Notes: generated from the letters alone by a model not told the origin. Shown: positions 1 to 5,568, counted from the stretch's first letter. The stretch: 6,753 bases of DNA from JAAFIP01 sp043777795 (GCA_043777795.1 JAYWHJ010000305.1:1-6753), one strand, 5' to 3'. Numbers and translations are program-made.

Positions 1-60
1 GGTAAATTGAAGTGAAAGCTCCACTTACCATTCCTGCAACTAACTGTTATTGAGGCATTG

Positions 61-501
61 ATGTTTAAACATATTCTTCTGGCAACTGACGGTTCCAGCG
101 CATCCGACCACGCGGCCACAATGGCCATAGGCTTGGCCCGCACGCATGGGGCGAAACTGATGGTGGTTTACGTGGTGGATCCGTACCCCTATTTGAGTAT
201 GGGCGAATCTAACCCTTATGGCTTTCAGGCGTACATGAGTGCAGCGCAAAAACAGGCGGCGCAAGCGCATGCCAAGGTCAATACGCTGTGCATGCAATGC
301 CAGCCACCAGTAGAAATGCAAGCCCGTCTCATTGAAGAAGTTACCCCCGCCATCGGCATCGTGCAAACCGCTAAGGCCGAGGGCGCTGACTTGATTGTGT
401 TGGGATCGCATGGGCGCAGCGGCATCGCTCGCCTGATGCTGGGCAGCGTGGCCAACAAAGTGGTGGCTGAGTCAGCCGTGCCGGTGCTGGTGGTGCGTTA
501 A
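61..501 (+). CDS. Universal stress protein, UspA family (ATP-binding type)
   Basis: A 146-residue single-domain UspA protein, the usual length for the family. It begins with a beta strand and the ATDGS motif (Asp10, Gly11, Ser12) and ends with PVLVVR, both typical. The nucleotide-binding signature G-2x-G-9x-G-S is complete: Gly115, Gly118 and Gly128-Ser129. It is therefore predicted to bind ATP, like MJ0577-type Usps, and to act as a cytoplasmic dimer in stress or growth-arrest survival; its target is unknown. I chose ATG at 61 because a GAGG Shine-Dalgarno sequence (52-55) lies 5 bases upstream; a TTG at 58 only adds one residue. A paralogue follows 77 bp downstream on the same strand. The 57 bp before the start show no clear promoter or FNR site, so its own control is not visible. 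Confidence 0.95.
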   Translation: MFKHILLATDGSSASDHAATMAIGLARTHGAKLMVVYVVDPYPYLSMGESNPYGFQAYMSAAQKQAAQAHAKVNTLCMQCQPPVEMQARLIEEVTPAIGIVQTAKAEGADLIVLGSHGRSGIARLMLGSVANKVVAESAVPVLVVR

Positions 502-507
502 ATTTCC

Positions 508-521
508 TTGATATACGTCAA
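508..521 (+). promoter_or_regulatory. FNR/ANR-type binding site upstream of second usp gene
   Basis: The bases read TTGAT-ATAC-GTCAA, matching the FNR/ANR consensus TTGAT-N4-ATCAA at 9 of 10 informative positions. Its centre (514.5) lies about 40 bp before the start point expected from a -10-like element at 540-547. That is the classical class II activator position. Usp genes controlled by ANR/FNR under oxygen limitation are known in Pseudomonas. The site lies between the two usp genes, so it would act on the downstream one. The match and spacing are seen in the sequence; the oxygen response is inferred. Confidence 0.6.
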
Positions 522-539
522 TACCCAAACAACCCACTG

Positions 540-547
540 TACATAAA
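540..547 (+). promoter_or_regulatory. Possible -10 element for second usp gene
   Basis: The segment TACATAAA holds two overlapping hexamers, TACATA and CATAAA, that resemble TATAAT. Transcription would start near 552-555. This leaves a leader of about 25 bases that includes the AAGGAG ribosome site at 567-572. It is supported mainly by its spacing from the FNR-like site, and no good -35 box is visible, as expected for a class II activated promoter. Confidence 0.35.
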
Positions 548-578
548 GTAGAGGTTCCAACATCCAAAGGAGCTGACT

Positions 579-1019
579 ATGTATGAACGTATCTTGATCA
601 CCACCGACGGTACCGCACTGTCAAATAAGGCCGTCGAAGCTGGCCTAACACTAGCGGCTAAATTGGACGCCGAAGTGGTTGCCTACATGGCTGTGCCACG
701 CTATCCGCATTTGTACTTTGAAGGCGCTGTAGTGCTTACCCCCGCTGAGACGGCGCGTATTGAAAAAGAGTGGACGACGCAAGCCCAATCGGTCGTAGAT
801 GCGGTGCAAAAGCAGGCCCAAGAACGGCATGTGAAAGCCACCGCGCTCATTGGCCACGGAGAAGTGGCTCAAGGCATCATCAGCGCCGCTAAAAAGCACA
901 AATGCGATTTGATCGTAATGGCCTCACATGGCCGCAAAGGCCTTTCGCGCCTGCTTTTGGGTAGCGAAACCTTGGACGTACTGACACATTCCCACACGCC
1001 CGTGCTGGTGCTGCGCTAG
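579..1019 (+). CDS. Universal stress protein, UspA family (variant ATP loop)
   Basis: A 146-residue UspA domain, the same length as its upstream neighbour but well diverged in the middle, so this is an old duplication rather than a recent one. The N-terminal TTDGT motif (Asp10) and C-terminal PVLVLR are typical. The nucleotide loop reads ASHG then GS: Gly118 and Gly128-Ser129 are kept, but the first glycine of G-2x-G-9x-G-S is Ala115. It may therefore bind ATP less well or differently. The start is firm: AAGGAG at 567-572 is 6 bases before the ATG. An FNR-type box and a -10-like element lie upstream, suggesting induction at low oxygen. It converges on the methyltransferase gene with only 12 bp between stop codons. 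The target process is unknown. Confidence 0.95.
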   Translation: MYERILITTDGTALSNKAVEAGLTLAAKLDAEVVAYMAVPRYPHLYFEGAVVLTPAETARIEKEWTTQAQSVVDAVQKQAQERHVKATALIGHGEVAQGIISAAKKHKCDLIVMASHGRKGLSRLLLGSETLDVLTHSHTPVLVLR

Positions 1020-1030
1020 CCGGAAGTCAA

Positions 1031-1060
1031 GCTACTTCAAGCTGCCCTTGGCCAAGTAGC
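1031..1060. terminator. Hairpin at the convergent usp/methyltransferase junction
   Basis: GCTACTT (1031-1037) is the exact inverse of AAGTAGC (1054-1060). Inside it, CAAG (1038-1041) can pair with CTTG (1047-1050) around a 5-base loop, giving an 11-bp stem with a 3-base bulge. It sits right after the usp stop and covers the last codons of the methyltransferase, so it could serve transcripts from both sides. There is no T-run, so it is not a textbook intrinsic terminator. The pairing is seen; the function is a guess. Confidence 0.35.
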
Positions 1061-1658
1061 CCATGCCCCATTGCGTGCTCTGACGCTCGAATGTGGCGCA
1101 ATGGCTTTGCACGATGTCCCAGGGAGACCAAAGATCGCTGGCTTTGGCGTTGTAAGGACGGTTTTTAGACCAGGCCAGCAGGTTCAGTGGCCCGGTCCAC
1201 CACGGAAAGAATTTCATACCGGCCATGGCGACCCGGGCGCCATGCCTGGCTTGCTGCACGATGCGCCCAATCGCCTCGGGCGTGCGTGAGACATCGTGCA
1301 CATAGTTAAACAAAATGGCATCTACCTTGTCGGGTAAGGTGACGGTCTCGGCGCTGCTGCAGGTGTGCCACACATTTGTCCAGCCAGCGCGCGCTACCCG
1401 CGCCTGGGCCTGCGCAAACATCTCGGGGCTTTGCTCAAACGCCAGCACGCGCCCTGTGGGACCCACGCCTTGCAGCAACAAGTCGTAGCTCAGGCCGGTA
1501 CCTGCACCCACGTCCAGCACGACATCGCCTGGTTGCAGACCCAGCATGGCGATGGTGCGCCTGCGCAGTGGCATGGTGAATTCGGCAGACGCGTCGTAAT
1601 GCGCGGCTTTTTTACGGTACTTGCGGATGGATATTTCGTTATCGGGTGTAAGAGACAT
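1032..1658 (-). CDS. Class I SAM-dependent methyltransferase
   Basis: A 208-residue Rossmann-fold methyltransferase. Motif I, VLDVGAGTG, is at residues 47-55 and binds S-adenosylmethionine. The acidic residue that contacts the ribose is probably Glu75 in LAFEQS. The N-terminal IRKYRKKAAHYDAS segment is common in small stand-alone methyltransferases of the UbiE/PmtA-like group, and a WW-containing C-terminal segment suggests a hydrophobic substrate surface. The substrate cannot be told from sequence; a lipid or quinone-like molecule is possible but unproven. Two starts are possible: ATG at 1658 (used here) and ATG at 1679, which adds seven residues. Neither has a good Shine-Dalgarno sequence. 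I prefer 1658 because a TAATAT hexamer at 1681-1686 would place the transcript start near 1674. It is divergent from the SMR gene and convergent with the usp gene. Confidence 0.88.
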   Translation of the reverse strand: MSLTPDNEISIRKYRKKAAHYDASAEFTMPLRRRTIAMLGLQPGDVVLDVGAGTGLSYDLLLQGVGPTGRVLAFEQSPEMFAQAQARVARAGWTNVWHTCSSAETVTLPDKVDAILFNYVHDVSRTPEAIGRIVQQARHGARVAMAGMKFFPWWTGPLNLLAWSKNRPYNAKASDLWSPWDIVQSHCATFERQSTQWGMGYLAKGSLK

Positions 1659-1678
1659 GGCGGGATCAGGGACAATCA

Positions 1679-1686
1679 TAATATTA
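1679..1686. promoter_or_regulatory. Possible shared -10 element of a divergent promoter
   Basis: The 8-base palindrome TAATATTA supplies a TAATAT hexamer on each strand. It lies in the very short space between the methyltransferase, read leftward, and the SMR gene, read rightward. Predicted transcript starts would be near 1674 on the minus strand and near 1691 on the plus strand, giving leaders of about 16 bases to the preferred starts. No convincing -35 boxes are visible, so this is tentative. Confidence 0.3.
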
Positions 1687-1706
1687 CTGTTGGATTGTCG
1701 AACATC

Positions 1707-2075
1707 TTGCTCAAAACCTTACTCACGTTCACCCCTACCCTGAACCAGGCGTGGGCGCTACTGTCTGTGGCCATTGCTTTTGAGGTGGTGGGCACCACCT
1801 GCATGAAGCTATCGCACGGTTTTACCAACCTGCTGCCCTCGGTGATGATGTTTGTGTTCTACGGGCTGGCGTTCTCTTGTAACACCTTTGCGACCAAAAC
1901 ACTGGACCTGAGCGTTACCTACGCGGTATGGTCGGGCGTAGGCACGGTGGCCACAGCATTTATTGGTATTTATTTTTTCAAAGAGCCTGGCACCACACTC
2001 AAGCTGGTGAGCATCACGCTGATTTTGATCGGCGTGATGGGCTTGCACAGTGCCTCGCGCATCCAAGCCGCTTGA
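1707..2075 (+). CDS. Small multidrug resistance (SMR/EmrE-type) transporter
   Basis: An inner-membrane protein of four predicted transmembrane helices, in a family whose dimers exchange protons for cationic drugs or guanidinium-like compounds. Counting from the CTG at 1740, the membrane-embedded glutamate is Glu15 in FEVVGTT (Glu14 in EmrE), followed by MKLSHGF. Tyr41, the YAVWSGVG motif with Trp64, and the FFKEP loop before the last helix are also family marks. The start is uncertain. No ATG or GTG lies in frame near the family's usual N-terminus. Candidates are TTG 1695 (126 aa), TTG 1707 (122 aa, used here) and CTG 1740 (111 aa, closest to EmrE length); none has a good ribosome site. The open frame continues upstream to 1365, but that part is antisense to the methyltransferase and unlike SMR. 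The subclass (drug or guanidinium export) cannot be settled. Confidence 0.85.
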   Translation: MLKTLLTFTPTLNQAWALLSVAIAFEVVGTTCMKLSHGFTNLLPSVMMFVFYGLAFSCNTFATKTLDLSVTYAVWSGVGTVATAFIGIYFFKEPGTTLKLVSITLILIGVMGLHSASRIQAA

Positions 2076-2134
2076 TAGCTGATTCAGTACAATCACCCGC
2101 CACGGCCGCACTGGCCACGGACAACCGCCGCTAT
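2076..2134. other. Convergent intergenic spacer
   Basis: This 59-bp gap separates the SMR stop from the end of the malonyl-CoA synthetase gene. It has a small inverted repeat, TGATT (2080-2084) and AATCA (2091-2095), and a GC-rich stretch with GGCC twice, but no T-run and no strong terminator. The end of the malonate operon transcript is therefore not clearly marked. Confidence 0.6.
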
Positions 2135-3688
2135 TTATGCAAACAGCGCTTTGTACTGGTCACGTAGCAAATTCTTTTGCACTTTGCCCATGGTGTTGCG
2201 CGGCAGCTCGCTGACGATCTCGCAGCGCTTGGGGATCTTGAAGTTGGCCAGTTGCGACTTTAAGCTGGCGAGGATGGCATCGGCTTTCAAAGCAGCACCG
2301 GGTTTGGCGATGACTACCGCGATACCCACTTCACCAAAGTCGGGGTGAGGCACGCCTACCAGTGCGCTCTCCGCTACACCGGGCATGTCGTTGATGTAGC
2401 CTTCGATCTCTGCAGGGTAGACGTTGTAGCCGCCGCTAATGATGAGGTCTTTGCTGCGGCCAACGATGTGCACGTAGCCGCGCTCGTCTATTTTCCCCAC
2501 GTCACCGGTTTTAAAGTAGCCGTCACTCGTAAACTCTTCTGCCGTCTTCTCGGGCATCCGCCAGTAGCCCGCGAACACATTGGGGCCTTTGACCTGAATC
2601 GCCCCGATGTCGTTAGTGTTGAGCGCTGTGTTGTCATCACCACAGATGCGCAGGTTCACGCTGGGAAGCGGGAAGCCTACCGTGGCGGAGCGGCGTTCGC
2701 TTTGATTTTGATAGCGATGATCTGCTGCATAGGGGTTGGACGTGAGCATTACCGTCTCGCTCATGCCGTAGCGCTCCAGGATGGTATGGCCGGTTTTCTC
2801 ATGCCAGGCCTCAAAGGTTTCTTTCAGCAGCGGCGCAGAGCCTGCGACAAAGAGGCGCATGTTTTGCGTAGCGGCTTGGGTAAGCGTAGGCTCGCCCAGC
2901 ATGCGCACATACAAAGTAGGCACACCCATGAACACGGTGGCGCGCGGCATGCACTGGATGACCTGCTGCGGTTCAAACTTATTCAGCCAAAGCATCGCGC
3001 TGCCGTTGATGAGCGCGCCGTGGATGGCCACAAACAGGCCGTGCACATGGAAAATGGGCAGTGCGTGGATAAGCACATCGCCTTTCTTCCAGCCCCAGTA
3101 GTCTTTCAGGGTCGCGGCGTTAGTTTGCATATTGCCGTGGCTGAGCATAGCGCCTTTGCTGCGGCCGGTAGTACCACTTGTGTAAAGGATGGCAGCCAAG
3201 TCGACGTCTGTGCTGACCACGCAGCTATGCTTGTCAGAGCAATGCGCAGCGCGCTCCAGCAGACTGCCCGTGCGGTCATCGTCCAAGGTAAACACGTTTT
3301 GCGTGCCGCTTTGGAAAGCGATCTTGCTGACCCAGCCAAAGTTTTTGCTGCTGCACACCACCACGGCAGGCTCGGCATTGGTGATGAAGTAGTCGATTTC
3401 CGCGCTTTGGTAGGCGGTATTGAGTGGCAAAAACACATAGCCTGCGCGCAGCGTGGCCAGGTACAGCACCATGGCTTCAACAGACTTTTCTACCTGCACC
3501 GCAATGCGCGCGCCTTGGTGCAGCTTGAGAGAGGCCAAGAGGTTGGCCATCATCGCGCTGGCGCGGTCCAGATCGCGCCAAGAATAATGCAAACCGCTGG
3601 CGTTGGGCGCAATGGTTTCTACGGCGATGCTGTCCAGATCCGCAGGAAAATTGGCACGCAGATGGGCGTACAGGTTTGCGTTATTCAT
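2135..3688 (-). CDS. matB: Malonyl-CoA synthetase (MatB-type AMP-forming ligase)
   Basis: A 517-residue member of the ANL adenylating family, the usual MatB length, predicted to convert malonate, ATP and CoA to malonyl-CoA, AMP and pyrophosphate in the cytoplasm. The P-loop motif ILYTSGTTGRSKG is at 167-179. ERYGMSE (305-311) and YFKTGD (391-396) are core A5 and A7 motifs. The hinge region GRSKDLIISGGYNVYP (410-425) leads to the C-terminal lid with the catalytic lysine Lys502 in MGKVQK. The PIFHVHGLFV segment (211-220) and SNPY (317-320) are typical of malonyl-CoA synthetases rather than long-chain acyl-CoA ligases. Methylmalonate could be a side substrate. The ATG at 3688 is preceded by an AGAGA ribosome site. 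It is the last gene of the operon, 28 bp after the crotonase stop. The assignment is strengthened by malonyl-CoA decarboxylase in the same operon. Confidence 0.93.
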   Translation of the reverse strand: MNNANLYAHLRANFPADLDSIAVETIAPNASGLHYSWRDLDRASAMMANLLASLKLHQGARIAVQVEKSVEAMVLYLATLRAGYVFLPLNTAYQSAEIDYFITNAEPAVVVCSSKNFGWVSKIAFQSGTQNVFTLDDDRTGSLLERAAHCSDKHSCVVSTDVDLAAILYTSGTTGRSKGAMLSHGNMQTNAATLKDYWGWKKGDVLIHALPIFHVHGLFVAIHGALINGSAMLWLNKFEPQQVIQCMPRATVFMGVPTLYVRMLGEPTLTQAATQNMRLFVAGSAPLLKETFEAWHEKTGHTILERYGMSETVMLTSNPYAADHRYQNQSERRSATVGFPLPSVNLRICGDDNTALNTNDIGAIQVKGPNVFAGYWRMPEKTAEEFTSDGYFKTGDVGKIDERGYVHIVGRSKDLIISGGYNVYPAEIEGYINDMPGVAESALVGVPHPDFGEVGIAVVIAKPGAALKADAILASLKSQLANFKIPKRCEIVSELPRNTMGKVQKNLLRDQYKALFA

Positions 3689-3716
3689 CGTTGTCTCTTT
3701 GTTTTATCGGTGATGG

Positions 3717-4592
3717 TTAAAACTGCGCGCTGCGTTTTTCCAGGAAGGCGGTAATGCCTTCTTTATGCTCGGCGCTGCTCGCATAGGCGTAGGGGTTTTC
3801 TGCAGTCACTACATTATTTATAGCTGCTCCCGCAACATTCCATTGCGCTACAGGTGTATTTACCTTACATAATTGCCGAAGCGCCTGTTTGTTCAAGCGG
3901 GCTGCTTGCGGGCTGAGCTTGCAGATGCGTTTTGCGCTGGCTTGCGCCTCATTAGCCACTGCGTCGTCTCCCACCACGCGCTGCACAAAGCCGCGCTCCA
4001 GCATTTTCTGGGCGCTGAAACTACGGGCCTCCAGCAGCATCTCGCGCACCGTGGCCTCGCCTGCTGCGCGCAACACGATAGCCAACTCCTCGGGAGCCAT
4101 TGGCATGCCCAGCTTGGCAATAGGCGCACCAAATACAGCGCCCAGCCCGGCAATACGAATATCGCAACACGCAGCAATTTCCAAGCCGCCGCCCATACAG
4201 TTACCCTCGATCTGCGCAAGCAGTGGCATGTCTAGCGCTAGCAGCGCATGCAATGCGGGCGCTACCTCGTCCTCATGAAAGGCGCGCAGGCTGGTCTCGT
4301 TAAAGCGAAAATCGGGATACTCCGAGATATCGCCTCCCGCGCAGAAGTGCCCTGCTTCACCCTGAATAATTACACACCGAATTGGGCTATAGCCCAATGG
4401 AATATTGCGGGAGAAGCTATTAATTTCAGAGCTATCGTGCTCAGCGCTACTCTGTTCAGGGCTATGGATTGACACTGCCACCGCGCGTAACGCGCGCCAC
4501 ATGGCGCGGGTCATGGCGTTTCGCCGGGCCGCATTGCGCAGCGTGATGGTGGCTACTGCCCCATCGAGCTGCACATCAATCAAGCTTGGCAC
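3717..4592 (-). CDS. Crotonase-superfamily (enoyl-CoA hydratase/isomerase-like) protein
   Basis: About 291 residues from GTG 4592, longer than the usual 255-265. The CoA-binding and oxyanion-hole motifs are clear: HFCAGGDISE at 82-91 and GGGLEIAACCDI at 134-145. Glu138 matches one catalytic glutamate of rat enoyl-CoA hydratase (Glu144). The second one (Glu164, in FGQPEI) is replaced by Ile158 in FGAPIAKLG, so a normal hydratase reaction is doubtful. It may be an isomerase, hydrolase or decarboxylase acting on a malonate-derived CoA ester; the true reaction is unknown. The extra length comes from two segments, residues about 43-72 and 245-262, encoded by repeat DNA. The frame stays open through both. 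The start is GTG 4592 or TTG 4583; both overlap the end of the upstream binding-protein gene, which suggests translational coupling. Upstream open frame to 4682 is a shadow of that gene. Confidence 0.88.
   Translation of the reverse strand: MPSLIDVQLDGAVATITLRNAARRNAMTRAMWRALRAVAVSIHSPEQSSAEHDSSEINSFSRNIPLGYSPIRCVIIQGEAGHFCAGGDISEYPDFRFNETSLRAFHEDEVAPALHALLALDMPLLAQIEGNCMGGGLEIAACCDIRIAGLGAVFGAPIAKLGMPMAPEELAIVLRAAGEATVREMLLEARSFSAQKMLERGFVQRVVGDDAVANEAQASAKRICKLSPQAARLNKQALRQLCKVNTPVAQWNVAGAAINNVVTAENPYAYASSAEHKEGITAFLEKRSAQF
3812..3860 (+). repeat. Dispersed repeat copy B inside the crotonase gene
   Basis: This segment matches 4380-4427 in inverted orientation. Over the 35-bp core, 31 positions are identical; the flank up to 3860 adds weaker matches (GCTAYAG, then ATT). 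It is AT-rich at its ends, with TTATAGCTGCT on one side and GCTACAGG on the other. Read with the crotonase gene it encodes residues about 245-260, including VAQWNVAGAAIN, which are outside the conserved domain pattern. I recall similar ATAGCTGCT-to-GCTACAGG elements as common in Comamonadaceae, but this has not been checked. Confidence 0.7.
4380..4427 (-). repeat. Dispersed repeat copy A inside the crotonase gene
   Basis: This is the inverted partner of copy B, about 530 bp away, with 31 of 35 identical core positions. Read with the gene it gives EINSFSRNIPLGYSPIR, whereas copy B, in the opposite orientation, gives a quite different peptide. The opposite strand here reads IAQWNIAGEAIN, close to the peptide encoded by copy B. 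It lies in a segment of the crotonase (residues about 43-72) that ordinary family members lack. One end is an 18-bp palindrome at 4381-4398. Confidence 0.7.
4381..4398. repeat. Perfect 18-bp palindrome
   Basis: ATTGGGCTA followed directly by its exact inverse TAGCCCAAT. It forms one end of repeat copy A. Copy B lacks the full palindrome and keeps only one arm in altered form. It is within coding sequence (SPI and PLGY codons of the crotonase), so it is unlikely to be a terminator. It could be the end of a mobile repeat or a protein-binding site. Confidence 0.75.
4427..4471. repeat. Three-unit degenerate 15-bp tandem repeat
   Basis: Three consecutive 15-base units each begin CAG-N-GCTA (4427-4441, 4442-4456, 4457-4471). 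The first and second units agree at 10 of 15 positions; the first and third at 9 of 15. The period is a multiple of three, and in the crotonase it yields the five-residue pattern SPEQS-SAEHD-SSEIN. It adjoins repeat copy A and belongs to the same extra segment of the protein. Confidence 0.55.
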
Positions 4593-5568
4593 CCGAGGCT
4601 TTGACCACCGCCGCCCAGCGCTTGATGTCGGCAGCCAAGAACGCGGCAAACTGCGCCGGTGTGGTGTTGGGAAACTCTGCACCCTGGCTGGCCCAGATGG
4701 TTTTGAGCTCGTCGCTGGCTAAGGCTTTGCGGAACTCTTCGTTAGCGCGGGTTTGCGCATCCGCTGGCATGCCTTTGCTGCCCCATACGCCGTACCAGGT
4801 GGTTACGGTGTAGTCAGGCAGGCCCAGCTCAGCGGCGCACGGCACATCTGGGAAGGCGGGGTTGCGTTTAGCACCCGACACCATCAGCGCCTTGACACGG
4901 CCGCCTTTGATATGGGCGGCTGAGGAACCCAAGCCGTCAAACATCATGTCCACTTGACCGGCAATAAGGTCTTGCAGCGCAGGGCCAGCGCCACGGTAGG
5001 GAATGTGGGTGATGAAGGTGCCCGTTTGCAGCTTGAACAGCTCGCCCGCCAGGTGGTGCGATGTACCACCGCCTGCGGAGCCGTAGTTGAGCTTGCCAGG
5101 GTTCTTCTTCACAAAGTCTACGAACTCTTTGAAGTTGTTGGCTGGTACTTTTTTAGGGTTCACCACCAGCACTTGGGGCACGATAGCGGCCAGCACCAGA
5201 GGGACCAAGTCGGTTTCAATGTTGTAGTCCAGCTTGGCGTACATGCTGGGGGCGATGGCGTGGTGCACTGCGCCCATGAAGAAGTTGTAACCGTCGTTGG
5301 CGGCCTTGGCAGCCACCCCTGCGCCCAGGGTGCCGCCAGCACCGCCTTTGTTGTCGATGATGAGTTGTTTGCCGGTATTTTTGGCAAACTGTGCGCTCAA
5401 AGGGCGTGCAAAGGCATCGGTACCACCACCGGCTGGGAACGGCACTACCATGGTGACGGGCTTGGAAGGCCAAGCAGATTGGGCATAAGCAGCTATGCCC
5501 GACATAGCGGCTAACGCTGCGGTAGATTGCACAAAAGTGCGCCGATTGGGCACGGAAAATTGGCTCAT
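4576..5568 (-). CDS. Bug/TctC-family periplasmic solute-binding protein
   Basis: A 330-residue tripartite-tricarboxylate-transporter receptor (Bordetella uptake gene family), which binds small carboxylates in the periplasm. The N-terminus has two arginines in NRRTFVQ (Arg9-Arg10), then a hydrophobic stretch and a likely cut after AYA (residue 29). This resembles a Tat signal, although Sec export is possible. The mature protein starts with WPSKPVTMVVPFPAGGGTD (residues 33-51), the hallmark of the family, and later has YGSAGGGTS and IPYRGAGPALQDLIAGQVD, which form the ligand-binding cleft. AGGAG lies 5 bases before the ATG. It sits 17 bp after malonyl-CoA decarboxylase and overlaps the crotonase start. 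The operon suggests malonate as its ligand; this is inferred. No TctA/TctB membrane partner is in the window, so it may use a permease encoded elsewhere or act as a sensor. Confidence 0.93.
   Translation of the reverse strand: MSQFSVPNRRTFVQSTAALAAMSGIAAYAQSAWPSKPVTMVVPFPAGGGTDAFARPLSAQFAKNTGKQLIIDNKGGAGGTLGAGVAAKAANDGYNFFMGAVHHAIAPSMYAKLDYNIETDLVPLVLAAIVPQVLVVNPKKVPANNFKEFVDFVKKNPGKLNYGSAGGGTSHHLAGELFKLQTGTFITHIPYRGAGPALQDLIAGQVDMMFDGLGSSAAHIKGGRVKALMVSGAKRNPAFPDVPCAAELGLPDYTVTTWYGVWGSKGMPADAQTRANEEFRKALASDELKTIWASQGAEFPNTTPAQFAAFLAADIKRWAAVVKASGAKLD
5481..5500. repeat. Inverted repeat in the signal-peptide coding region
   Basis: GGGCATA (5481-5487) and TATGCCC (5494-5500) form a perfect 7-bp stem with a 6-base loop. 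It covers codons about 23-29 of the binding-protein gene, just before the signal cleavage site. It could slow translation early in the mRNA or be a chance result of the codons. No function is shown. Confidence 0.45.

Noticed and set aside
1..29. Imperfect inverted repeat at the window start (AAGTG with CACTT, GGT with ACC)
   Set aside because: The arms are short, interrupted and without a T-run, and the upstream context is missing, so a terminator call cannot be supported.
1365..1694. Long N-terminal extension of the SMR reading frame
   Set aside because: This part is antisense to the methyltransferase, and its translation has no transmembrane or SMR character. SMR proteins are about 105-120 residues.
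2080..2095. Small hairpin TGATT/AATCA after the SMR gene
   Set aside because: A 5-bp AT-rich stem with no following T-run is too weak to call a terminator.
2690..2735. AT-rich stretch in matB resembling the dispersed repeat (TTTGATTTTGATAGCG)
   Set aside because: It encodes a stretch that fits the normal MatB pattern between SNPY and TVGFPLP, and it does not align with repeat copies A and B beyond a few bases.
2345..3754. A 469-codon open frame on the + strand, antisense to the malonyl-CoA synthetase gene
   Set aside because: Its product has no recognisable domain and a His/Arg/Ala-rich composition typical of antisense shadows in GC-rich genes. The opposite strand encodes a complete, motif-rich enzyme.
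4593..4682. Upstream extension of the crotonase frame from an ATG at 4682
   Set aside because: It overlaps the C-terminal coding region of the binding protein, and the Arg/Ser/Pro-rich translation does not resemble a crotonase N-terminus.
4954..5514. A 186-codon + strand open frame antisense to the binding-protein gene
   Set aside because: Low-complexity Val/Gly/His-rich translation with no family features, fully inside a convincing gene on the other strand.
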